From Actinopolymorpha cephalotaxi (GTDB taxonomy: Bacteria > Actinomycetota > Actinomycetes > Propionibacteriales > Actinopolymorphaceae), in NCBI RefSeq assembly GCF_013408535.1, contig NZ_JACBZA010000001.1, forward strand, positions 6,408,850 to 6,472,849: a stretch of 64,000 bases of DNA, in the 5' to 3' direction. Every line of letters starts with the position of its first letter. The first letter of the stretch is position 1. Under the pieces are notes generated by a model. That model made no database searches, was not told the origin of the DNA, and worked only from the letters and a program-made list of their open reading frames with translations. Made by a program: the position numbers and the translations under genes. Shown here piece after piece: positions 25,209 to 32,117 of the stretch.

Positions 25209-25237
25209 TTGATTGATCACGGACCGGTCACTATGGT
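25209..25237 (+). promoter_or_regulatory. Sigma-70-type promoter upstream of the c-di-AMP riboswitch
   Basis: -35 TTGATT (25209-25214), a 17-bp spacer, and -10 TATGGT (25232-25237). Transcription would start near 25244, about 70 bp before the aptamer core and 235 bp before the start codon. It is the best match in the 375-bp gap; a second weaker candidate is TTGAGT at about 25261. Confidence 0.5.
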
Positions 25238-25311
25238 CTCCATCAGATATCTGTCCAGTTTGAGTCGGCCGTCCCGGTCGGCGCAGATGTCTCGCTTAGT
25301 CCCTGTTGGGG

Positions 25312-25467
25312 TGATCCACGACGGATCAGCTCTGCGGGGAGCCGGGGAACCACGTGTTTTCTGGGGTGAATCGGCAGGCGCGACGGTCGCAGGTTGGCCG
25401 CCGAGCTCGCCGTAGGGCAACTTCCCGGCCCGAACCCGTCAGCTCACCCGGTAGGCGTTGAGGAAGA
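25312..25467 (+). ncRNA. ydaO/yuaA-type c-di-AMP riboswitch
   Basis: The sequence shows the conserved blocks of the family in order: GATCAGCTCTGCGGGGAGCC, GGGGAACCACG, TGGGGTGAATC, a variable stem, AGGGCAACTTCCCG, CCGAACCCGTCAGCTCACCC and GGTAGGCGTTGAGGAAG. In actinobacteria this riboswitch sits in front of cell-wall hydrolase genes and switches them off when cyclic di-AMP is high. Here it directly precedes the ribosome site of the NlpC/P60 gene, exactly as expected. Ends are approximate; the outer P1 stem may reach back to about 25290. Confidence 0.92.
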
Positions 25468-25479
25468 AAGGCACCGCCT

Positions 25480-26619
25480 GTGACAACCCGCAGGGCCCGT
25501 TCAGGGCGCGCGTTGTTCGTCGTCGGCACCACCACCGCGACGTTGGCCGCCCTGGTCGCGCTCCCCGGCTCGAGCAGCTACGCCGACCCGTCCACGCGCA
25601 GCATCGGCGAGGTGCGCCAGCAGGTCGACGCGCTCTACGAGAAGGCCGAGAAGGTCACCGAGCAGGCCAACGAGCTCGGCGACAAGATGACGGCCATCAA
25701 CCGCCGGGTCCGCACCCTCGACGCCGACGTCACCCGCCAGCAGCAGCGCGTGAGCGCTCTGCGTGGCGACATCGGCCAGTTCGCCGCGGCTCAGTACCGC
25801 GCCGGCAACGTCGACATGACCGCCCAGCTCGCGGTCTCCAAGAACCCGAACGAATACCTCGCCCGGATGCGCACGGTCAAGGTCGTGGACGCACAGCAGG
25901 GCGACATGCTCCGGCAGCTGCAGGAGGGCCAGAAGCGGCTCGCCGAGCAGCGCGCGGCCCGGTCGGCGGAGCTCGCGAGCTACCGCGAGGCCAAGAGCCA
26001 GGCCGACGCCCGCCGGAAGACCGCGGTGCGCAACGCCGCCGAGGCGAAGGCGCTGCTCGAACGCCTCACCGCCGAGCAGAAGCGGCGCATCGCGGCCGCC
26101 GAGCGCGCGGCCCAGGAGAAGGCTGCCCGCGAGCAGGCCGCGCGGGATCGGGCACAGTCCCGTTCGAACCGCAGCACCGGCGGCGGTGGCCGCAGCACGC
26201 CGAAGACCGACATCCCGTCCAACCCGGGTCCGGCACCCGCGCCCGCACCTGCACCCGCGCCTTCCGGCAGCGGCCGCGGCGCGACCGCCCTGGCGTTCGC
26301 CAAGGCCCAGCTCGGTGAGCCGTACGTCTTCGGTGCGGACGGCCCCAACAGCTGGGACTGCTCCGGCCTCACCATGGGCGCGTGGAGAGCGGCCGGGGTC
26401 TCCCTGCCACACTCGTCGCGCTCGCAGTACGCCATCTCGACCAAGATCTCCAAGTCCCAGCTGCAGATCGGTGACCTGGTGCTCTTCTACAGCGACCGTC
26501 ACCACGTGGGCATCTACGCGGGCAACGGCATGGTCATCCACGCGCCGCGCCCCGGCAAGACGGTCGAGTACATCAAGATGAAGTACATGCCCTACGCCGG
26601 AGCGGTGCGGCCCGGCTAG
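25480..26619 (+). CDS. Secreted NlpC/P60 peptidoglycan endopeptidase with coiled-coil N-terminus
   Basis: 379 residues from a GTG start with GAGGAAGAAAGG upstream. Residues 1-35 are a Sec signal peptide ending SYADP. Residues 40-220 are coiled coil (EVRQQVDALYEKAEKVTEQ to EQKRRIAAAERAAQEKAA), residues 225-262 a Gly/Ser then Ala-Pro linker (PAPAPAPAPAPSGSG), and 265-379 the NlpC/P60 domain: SWDCSGLTMGAWRAAG (catalytic Cys), DRHHVGIYAGNGMVIHAPRPG (His). It cleaves peptide stems during growth or resuscitation, RipA-like. Expression is controlled by the c-di-AMP riboswitch just upstream. Confidence 0.93.
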   Translation: MTTRRARSGRALFVVGTTTATLAALVALPGSSSYADPSTRSIGEVRQQVDALYEKAEKVTEQANELGDKMTAINRRVRTLDADVTRQQQRVSALRGDIGQFAAAQYRAGNVDMTAQLAVSKNPNEYLARMRTVKVVDAQQGDMLRQLQEGQKRLAEQRAARSAELASYREAKSQADARRKTAVRNAAEAKALLERLTAEQKRRIAAAERAAQEKAAREQAARDRAQSRSNRSTGGGGRSTPKTDIPSNPGPAPAPAPAPAPSGSGRGATALAFAKAQLGEPYVFGADGPNSWDCSGLTMGAWRAAGVSLPHSSRSQYAISTKISKSQLQIGDLVLFYSDRHHVGIYAGNGMVIHAPRPGKTVEYIKMKYMPYAGAVRPG

Positions 26620-26648
26620 GCCGCGCACCTCTCCGCGCCCCCCGAACC

Positions 26649-26697
26649 ACGACAGGCGTTGATGCCGGAACCCCCCGCTGGCGTCAGCGCCTGTCGT
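26649..26697 (+). terminator. Hairpin terminator after the NlpC/P60 gene
   Basis: ACGACAGGCGTTGATGCC (26649-26666) pairs with GGCGTCAGCGCCTGTCGT (26680-26697): an 18-bp stem with two G-U type mismatches and a 13-base loop. It begins 29 bp after the stop codon and has no U-tract. Confidence 0.7.
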
Positions 26698-26848
26698 GCT
26701 GTCCACGAACATCTGCGTTCCGTTCCCCTTCGGTCACCCTGCGACTGCCGCAGCGATGACTTCCGGCGACGTCGACGGTCCTTACACCGACACGTTCGGA
26801 CCGCCACCGCCCGGCCACAACCGGGTCGCCCGAAGGGGAACGCACCTC

Positions 26849-27271
26849 ATGACCACGCACGAAGTCCGCTCCACCGCCGCTCCGCACCGCTCCCGCGCAC
26901 TCACCATCACCCTGTGGGTTCTTCAGGTTCTGCTGGCTGCCTTCTTCCTGTCCGTGGCGTACTCGAAGCTGTCCGGCGACCCGGCGCAGGTGGAGGGCTT
27001 CGAGGCCCTCGGGTTCGGCCAGTGGCTCCGCTACCTCACCGGCGCGTGTGAGCTCGCCGGCGCGATCGGTCTGCTGATCCCGCGGCTGTGCGGGCTCGCC
27101 GCGATCGCCCTGGTCGGTCTGATGGTCTGCGCCACGCTCACCAACCTGTTCCTGATGCCCGGCATGGCCGCGATGGCGATCCTCACCGTGGCGCTGGGCA
27201 TCCTCATCGCGTTCGTCGCGTGGGCGCGATGGGCGGACACCAGGGAGCTACTCGCCGGGTTGCGTCGTTGA
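26849..27271 (+). CDS. DoxX-family membrane protein
   Basis: 140 residues from the ATG at 26849 with GAAGGGGAA upstream. Four membrane segments: LWVLQVLLAAFFLSVAYSK, LTGACELAGAIGLLIP, GLAAIALVGLMVCATLTNLF and MAILTVALGILIAFVAWARW. The segment KLSGDPAQVEGFEALGFGQWLRYLTGACELAG is the DoxX signature region (described as two blocks). DoxX-like proteins are small quinone-linked or thiol-stress membrane proteins; in mycobacteria one partners superoxide dismutase. A methyltransferase gene starts 40 bp downstream and may be in the same transcript. Confidence 0.87.
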   Translation: MTTHEVRSTAAPHRSRALTITLWVLQVLLAAFFLSVAYSKLSGDPAQVEGFEALGFGQWLRYLTGACELAGAIGLLIPRLCGLAAIALVGLMVCATLTNLFLMPGMAAMAILTVALGILIAFVAWARWADTRELLAGLRR

Positions 27272-27311
27272 TCGAACGAGGAGTGCAGCCGAGCGAGAGG
27301 GAGTGGGCCGG

Positions 27312-28025
27312 ATGGACGTACGACGGCGTGAGGGTTACCACGGGACCGGACCGGGCGCGATCACCCCGGACGGCTGCGCGGTGGAGCTCTACAGCAGGAT
27401 CCCGGTGGACGACTCGCCCGAACTCATCGCCCGTTCGGTGCCACCCGGCGCCGCGATCCTCGAGCTCGGCTGCGGCGTCGGCCGGATGACCCACCCGCTG
27501 CTCGCGCACGGGTTCGCGGTGACCGCCGTGGACGAGTCCCCGGAGATGCTGGAACGCGTCCGTGAAGCGCGCACCGTGCTCAGCCCGATCGAGACGCTGG
27601 ACCTCGGCGAGCGCTTCGACGTCGTGCTGCTGGCGTCGTTCCTGGTCCACGCCGGCTCCGAGGACGTACGGCGGGGGATGCTGGCGACCTGCCTGCGGCA
27701 CGTCGCGCCGGGCGGATGCGTGCTGATCCAGCGGGAGGGCCGCAGCTGGCACGACGAGGTGCCGTGGGAGCGCCCGTTGCGCGACGGGGCCGGCGCCGAA
27801 GGGACGTTCCGGGTGGTCTCCTCCGAGCCGGTCGGCCCGGGGGTCAACTCCGTACACGCGGAGTACGCCTTCCCCGACGCGGTGTGGACGCAGACGTTCC
27901 TGTCCCGGCCGCTGTCCACGGAGCAGTTCGAGCAGGCGCTGGCCGAGGTGGGCCTGCGGGTGGACGCCTACCTCACCGACGACGGGATGTGGGTACGCGC
28001 CGTTCCCGCGGCGGCCGCACCTTAG
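27312..28025 (+). CDS. SAM-dependent methyltransferase
   Basis: 237 residues from the ATG at 27312, 8 bp after GAGAGGGAG; the GTG at 27303 is too close to that site. Class I Rossmann motifs: ILELGCGVGRMTHPLL (motif I), VTAVDESPEMLERV (acidic residue of motif II), FDVVLLASFLVH (motif IV) and LRHVAPGGCVLIQREG (post-III). The substrate is unknown. Its DoxX neighbour upstream is likely co-transcribed. It converges with the MoaD-like gene. Confidence 0.87.
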   Translation: MDVRRREGYHGTGPGAITPDGCAVELYSRIPVDDSPELIARSVPPGAAILELGCGVGRMTHPLLAHGFAVTAVDESPEMLERVREARTVLSPIETLDLGERFDVVLLASFLVHAGSEDVRRGMLATCLRHVAPGGCVLIQREGRSWHDEVPWERPLRDGAGAEGTFRVVSSEPVGPGVNSVHAEYAFPDAVWTQTFLSRPLSTEQFEQALAEVGLRVDAYLTDDGMWVRAVPAAAAP

Positions 28026-28049
28026 GTCGTGCCCAAACGCACTGGCCCC

Positions 28050-28346
28050 TCAGCCGCCCGCCATGGCGCCGACCACCAGGAACGGCTCGGCGCCTTCGGC
28101 CACCTCGCCGGGCAACGGCTTGTCGGGGTCGTCGTGGGAGAGGTCCTGCTGGCAGGCGAAGAACCGGACGAACGCCCGCCGGCGTCGCGTCTTCGGGTCG
28201 CGGATCGTGCCCCGCAGCATCGGGTAGCGGGCCTCCAGCGCGTCCAGCACCAGCGCCTGGGTCGGCTCGCCCGGCACCTCCAGCCGCACCTCGCGGTCCG
28301 CCCCCGACAGGGAGCGCAGGTGCGCGGGGAGCACGACCCGGATCAT
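28050..28346 (-). CDS. MoaD/ThiS-family ubiquitin-like protein ending in Gly-Gly
   Basis: 98 residues from the ATG at 28346, which overlaps the TGA of the BNR gene (ATGA), so translation is coupled. It starts [19 protein letters not shown], has [20 protein letters not shown] and ends [13 protein letters not shown]. The beta-grasp fold and the C-terminal di-glycine are those of sulfur-carrier or protein-modifier proteins, which are adenylated at the last glycine by an E1-like enzyme. No MoaE, MoeB/ThiF or other partner is adjacent. Its pairing with a beta-propeller protein is conserved in many actinobacteria but unexplained. Confidence 0.87.
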   Translation of the reverse strand: MIRVVLPAHLRSLSGADREVRLEVPGEPTQALVLDALEARYPMLRGTIRDPKTRRRRAFVRFFACQQDLSHDDPDKPLPGEVAEGAEPFLVVGAMAGG

Positions 28347-29458
28347 GGCAGCGTCTGGACTTCGACGGACAGGACCGCCGGCAGGTCGCGCACGATCGGC
28401 GCCCAGTTGTCGCCGGCGTCGGCCGAGGCGTAGACCTGGCCACCGGTCGTACCGAAGTAGACACCGCAGGAGTCGAGGGAGTCGACCGCCATCGCGTCCC
28501 GCAGGACGTTGACGTAGCAGTGGCTCTGTGGCAGCCCCTTGGTCAGCGGCTCCCAGTCGTTGCCGCCGGTACGGCTGCGGTAGACGCGCAGCTTTCCCTC
28601 GGGCGGGAAATGGTGGGAGTCGCTGGTGATCGGGACGACGTAGACGGTCTCCGGCTCGTGCGCGTGGACGTCGATCGGAAAGCCGAAGTCGGTGGGCAGG
28701 TTGCCGCTGATTTCGTGCCACGAGTCGCCGGCGTCGTCGCTGCGCATCACGTCCCAGTGCTTCTGCATGTACAGCACGTCCGGGCGTGCCGGGTGCATCG
28801 CGAGGCGGTGGACGCAGTGGCCGACCTCGGCGTTCGGGTCGGGGATGCCCTCGGACTTCAGGCCGCGGTTGATCGGCTGCCAGGTCTTGCCGCCGTCGTC
28901 GGTGCGGAACGCCCCTGCGGCGGAGATGGCCACGAAGATCCGCTCGGGGTCGGTGGGGTGCAGCAGGATCGTGTGCAGGCACATGCCGCCGGCGCCGGGC
29001 TGCCAGTGGGATCCGGAGCCGTGGTTGCGCAGGCCGGCCACCTCCGACCAGGACTGCCCGCCGTCGGTCGTACGGAACAACGCGGCGTCCTCGACTCCGG
29101 CGTAGACGGTGTCGGGGTCGGTCGGCGAGGGCTCGAGGTGCCACACCCGGGCGAACTCCCACGGGTGCGGGGTGCCGTCGTACCACTGGTGGGTGCCGGG
29201 AGTGCCGTCGTAGCTGAAGTCGTTGCCGACCGGCTGCCAGGACTTTCCGCCGTCGTCGGAGCGCTGCATCACCTGGCCGAACCAGCCTCCGGACGGGGCG
29301 GCGTACAGCCTGTTGGGGTCGGCGGGTGACCCCTTCACGTGGTAGGTCTCCCAGCCGGGGAAGTGCGGGCCGCTGACGTCCCAGTCTTCGCGCCGGCCGT
29401 CGGAGGTGAGGATGAAGGCGCCCTTGCGGGTGCCGACCAGAACGCGTACGCCGCTCAC
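28343..29458 (-). CDS. BNR-repeat beta-propeller protein (sialidase-like, function unknown)
   Basis: 371 residues from a GTG at 29458 with AAGGAG upstream. It contains six Asp-box (BNR) repeats: [40 protein letters not shown] and SADAGDNW, spaced 45-60 residues apart, so a six- or seven-bladed propeller. There is no signal peptide (it begins [21 protein letters not shown]), and the catalytic Arg triad and Tyr/Glu of true sialidases cannot be recognised. It is probably not a glycosidase. It lies between an AraC regulator and a MoaD-like gene, all on one strand. Confidence 0.85.
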   Translation of the reverse strand: MSGVRVLVGTRKGAFILTSDGRREDWDVSGPHFPGWETYHVKGSPADPNRLYAAPSGGWFGQVMQRSDDGGKSWQPVGNDFSYDGTPGTHQWYDGTPHPWEFARVWHLEPSPTDPDTVYAGVEDAALFRTTDGGQSWSEVAGLRNHGSGSHWQPGAGGMCLHTILLHPTDPERIFVAISAAGAFRTDDGGKTWQPINRGLKSEGIPDPNAEVGHCVHRLAMHPARPDVLYMQKHWDVMRSDDAGDSWHEISGNLPTDFGFPIDVHAHEPETVYVVPITSDSHHFPPEGKLRVYRSRTGGNDWEPLTKGLPQSHCYVNVLRDAMAVDSLDSCGVYFGTTGGQVYASADAGDNWAPIVRDLPAVLSVEVQTLP

Positions 29459-29496
29459 TGTGTGCTCCTTCGTCGCGGCCCGCGCCGCGCAGCTGT

Positions 29497-30312
29497 CTAC
29501 CCTGCGATCCCCGAGGTCAAGCTAGCGGTCCGACCGGCCGCCGTCTTCTCCAATCTTGCGCTTCCGCAGGCCAGTGGGGGTAGCGCCACGACGACGGGCG
29601 CCGACCAGGACGGCGTGAGGTCGAGGTGGACGTCGCGGCGGACCGGCGGGGCGGCCGCCGTCACCCGCACCGGCCACGGCGAGTGACCGGTGACGCCACG
29701 CTCGGGGAGCAGTTGCCCCAGGGGGTCGGCGCGTCCGGGCAGCGCGGAGGCGAGCAGCCAGTAGCTGCCGGGCGGGATGCCGGTGAGGACGAAGCCGCCG
29801 CTGTCGTCGAGCAGGGCGCCGCTGACCGGCGTACCGCGTGGGGCGCGCCGGGCGAAGACGCCGACGTAGACCGCGGCCGACCCGCCCAGCGCGGCCATGG
29901 CGCCGGGGCTGAGGTGGGCGACGCCGGTGACCACGCCGCCGTTCCGGTCGCCGCCGGGCCGGCTCACCGGTCGCGGCGACCCGGCGGCCAGCGTGTCGGG
30001 GATCCGCCGGAACTCGCCCGGACCGACGCCGACCGAGGCCGCGAACCGGCTGGTGAACGTGCCCACGGAGGTGAAGCCGACCGCGAAGCAGACGTCGATG
30101 ATGCGTTCGTCGCCGTCGAGCAGCAGGCGCTTGGCGTGCTGGAAGCGGTGCGCGCCGACGAACTGGCCCGGCGGGAGGCCGAGGTGGCGTTCGAAGATCC
30201 GGGAGAGGTGGAACGGGCTGTAGCCCACGTGGTCGGCGACGTCGCCGAGGCGGATCGGCTCGGTGGCATGCGCGGCGAGGAAGCGTGCCGCCTGGACCGC
30301 GACCTCGTGCAT
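29497..30312 (-). CDS. AraC-family regulator with C-terminal beta-sandwich domain
   Basis: 271 residues from the ATG at 30312. Unlike most AraC proteins the DNA-binding domain is N-terminal: [23 protein letters not shown] (first HTH) and [24 protein letters not shown] (second HTH) in residues 18-105. The remaining part resembles a carboxypeptidase-regulatory-like beta-sandwich ([25 protein letters not shown]). The gene is 38 bp upstream of the BNR gene, so it is probably the first gene of that operon and its regulator. Confidence 0.87.
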   Translation of the reverse strand: MHEVAVQAARFLAAHATEPIRLGDVADHVGYSPFHLSRIFERHLGLPPGQFVGAHRFQHAKRLLLDGDERIIDVCFAVGFTSVGTFTSRFAASVGVGPGEFRRIPDTLAAGSPRPVSRPGGDRNGGVVTGVAHLSPGAMAALGGSAAVYVGVFARRAPRGTPVSGALLDDSGGFVLTGIPPGSYWLLASALPGRADPLGQLLPERGVTGHSPWPVRVTAAAPPVRRDVHLDLTPSWSAPVVVALPPLACGSARLEKTAAGRTASLTSGIAG

Positions 30313-30576
30313 CGCCTCGCACCGCCGTACTGCGTGGGAACGCCGTTCGTGTCGGCCGGACTGTCGATGAGCCGGACCGGCGGGCCCACCCTAGAGGATG
30401 GGCCCGGCCGGCTCCAGCACCTTGGCTACACCGTTGCCGACCCTCCCCGGGTAGTTGCAGGCGCTGGCCAGGCCGACTATATCGAACAGACGTTCGAACC
30501 GCTACTGGACGCCCCGTGCTGCCTGGCCGAATCCGAGAGTCGTCGAAGTCGCCGCCATGGAAACTTAAGCGAAGAC

Positions 30577-30624
30577 TTGAGCTGCTCTTCCGAGGCTCGT
30601 ATTGTTAAGTGCATGCTTAACGAT
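30577..30624 (+). promoter_or_regulatory. Leaderless ArsR promoter with overlapping operator
   Basis: -35 TTGAGC (30577-30582), a 17-bp spacer and -10 TATTGT (30600-30605). The ATG at 30613 lies 7 bp further on, so the transcript should begin at the start codon. GTTAAG (30604-30609) and CTTAAC (30616-30621) form an inverted repeat over the -10 box and start codon, extended imperfectly to 24 bp. That is the kind of site an ArsR dimer binds to shut off its own gene. Confidence 0.6.
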
Positions 30625-31002
30625 GAGCCGACGGCCGCGGACGAGGTGTTCCACGCCCTGGCCGATGCCAACCGCCGGGCGATCATCGAGCGGCTGACCC
30701 GCGGCCCGGCCACGGTGAGCGAGCTGGCGCGGTTCCTCGGCGTGACGGTGGCCGCCACGGTCCAGCACCTGCAGGTACTGCAGGCGAGCGAGCTGGTCCG
30801 GTCGGAGAAGGCCGGCCGGGTCCGCACCTGCCGGCTGGACCCGTCCGGCCTGCGGCGCGCCGAGGAGTGGCTGCGCCATCGGCGTACGACGTGGGAGCGC
30901 CGCCTGGACCGCCTCGGCGACGTCCTCGGCGAGAGCCCGCCCGAGCACGCCTCGACCCAGACGAAGACGACAGACGGCACCCCTGAGGAGACCGGATCAT
31001 GA
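30613..31002 (+). CDS. ArsR-family transcriptional regulator
   Basis: 129 residues from the ATG at 30613. The winged HTH covers residues 8-85: EVFHALADANRRAIIERLTR, TVSELARFLGVTVAATVQHLQVL, GRVRTCRLDPSGLRRAEEWL. No metal-binding cysteines (ELCVCDL-type) are present, so it belongs to the non-metal class that is usually paired with an AHSA1 gene, as here. It overlaps that gene by ATGA. The likely operator is the inverted repeat at its own start codon. Confidence 0.9.
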   Translation: MLNDEPTAADEVFHALADANRRAIIERLTRGPATVSELARFLGVTVAATVQHLQVLQASELVRSEKAGRVRTCRLDPSGLRRAEEWLRHRRTTWERRLDRLGDVLGESPPEHASTQTKTTDGTPEETGS

Positions 31003-31448
31003 CCGAGCACTCGGTGAAGCACAGCACCTTCACGCTGGAGCGGACCTACTCCGCCCCGCCCGCGAAGGTGTTCGCGGCGTGGGCCGATCGCGACACGAAG
31101 GCGAAGTGGTTCGCCGCCGCCGACTCCGGCTACACCCTCGACTTCCGCGTCGGCGGCACCGAGGCCGCCCACGGACACACCGACGACGGGCAGGAGATCC
31201 TCGCCGAGTCGGTCTATCGCGATATCCTCGGCGGCGAGCGCATCGTCTACTCCACCGTGCTGTACGGCCGTGGCGTGCCGGCCACCGTGTCGGTGACCAC
31301 CGTCGAGTTCGTGCCCGACGGCACCGGTACGCGGCTCGTCCTCACCGAACAGGGCACCTTCCTCGACGACCGGGAACACCCCGACTGGCGTGAGCAGGGC
31401 ACCGGCGACTGGCTGGACGCCCTCGGCCGCGAACTCGGCCGGTCCTGA
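30999..31448 (+). CDS. AHSA1/START-like (SRPBCC) domain protein
   Basis: 149 residues. The start overlaps the ArsR stop (ATGA at 30999-31002), which indicates translational coupling. It has the SRPBCC hallmark: FTLERTYSAPPAKVFAAWAD at the start, DSGYTLDFRVGGTEAAHG, then EFVPDGTGTRLVLTEQGTFLDD and a C-terminal long helix (HPDWREQGTGDWLDALGREL). The family binds hydrophobic ligands or acts as a co-chaperone-like domain. With the ArsR gene it makes a widely conserved pair, presumed to respond to a small organic compound. Confidence 0.9.
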   Translation: MTEHSVKHSTFTLERTYSAPPAKVFAAWADRDTKAKWFAAADSGYTLDFRVGGTEAAHGHTDDGQEILAESVYRDILGGERIVYSTVLYGRGVPATVSVTTVEFVPDGTGTRLVLTEQGTFLDDREHPDWREQGTGDWLDALGRELGRS

Positions 31449-31498
31449 CCGGCGATCACCTCCGTCCTCGCTTCCCCCATCGCAGAAGGGAGTTCACC

Positions 31499-31981
31499 AT
31501 GTCCCCGACGTCCAGAGCATCCAGAACATCCACAGAACGCGGTACGAACGACCCGAACGCGGAAGCCGAGATCCGCGAGCTGTTCGAGGCTCGCACCCGG
31601 GCCGTCGCCGGGAAGGACGCCGCGACGCTCGCCGCGGCGAACGACCCGGACGTCGTGGTGTTCGATGCCGTGGCCCCGTTCGTCCATCGGGGTGCCGATA
31701 CGGCTGCCCGCAAGCAGGAGTGGTTCGCCGCGTACCGCACCGGCATCGGTCACGAGATCCGCGACCTGGAGATCACCGCGGGCGCCGACCTCGCCTTCTG
31801 CCACTTCCTGGTCCGCATCAGCGGCACCATGGTCGACGGCACCGAGGTCGGCATGTGGGTGCGCGCGACCAGCTGCCTGCGCAGGCGCGACGACGGCTGG
31901 AAGATCGTGCACGAGCACGCCTCGGTGCCCTTCGACGCCGAGACCGGCAAGGCGGTGGTGACCGGCGACCTACCGGGGTGA
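31499..31981 (+). CDS. SnoaL/NTF2-like domain protein
   Basis: 160 residues with AGAAGGGAG before the ATG. The NTF2-like fold appears as EIRELFEARTRAVAGKDAATL, VVFDAVAPFVHRGADTAARK, FCHFLVRISGTMVDGTEVGMW and SCLRRRDDGWKIVHEHASVP. This group (DUF4440-type, ketosteroid-isomerase-like) includes enzymes and ligand-binding proteins. The first 20 residues are Ser/Thr/Arg-rich and poorly conserved. It follows the AHSA1 gene by 50 bp and is likely in the same operon. Confidence 0.87.
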   Translation: MSPTSRASRTSTERGTNDPNAEAEIRELFEARTRAVAGKDAATLAAANDPDVVVFDAVAPFVHRGADTAARKQEWFAAYRTGIGHEIRDLEITAGADLAFCHFLVRISGTMVDGTEVGMWVRATSCLRRRDDGWKIVHEHASVPFDAETGKAVVTGDLPG

Positions 31982-32117
31982 GGAGTAGGCCGAGGAGAAG
32001 TACAGCGCTCGCGTCCCGCGACGTCGCGACGTCGGGACGCCGGGACGTCACCAACCGGCCACCACGGGATCGGCCGCCGTTGGCGACAGGTGCACCGAAC
32101 GCGACGACACTGCGTGC

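Noticed and set aside
28343..29458. Secreted sialidase
   Set aside because: There is no signal peptide and the sialidase arginine triad is not recognisable, so only the propeller fold is claimed.
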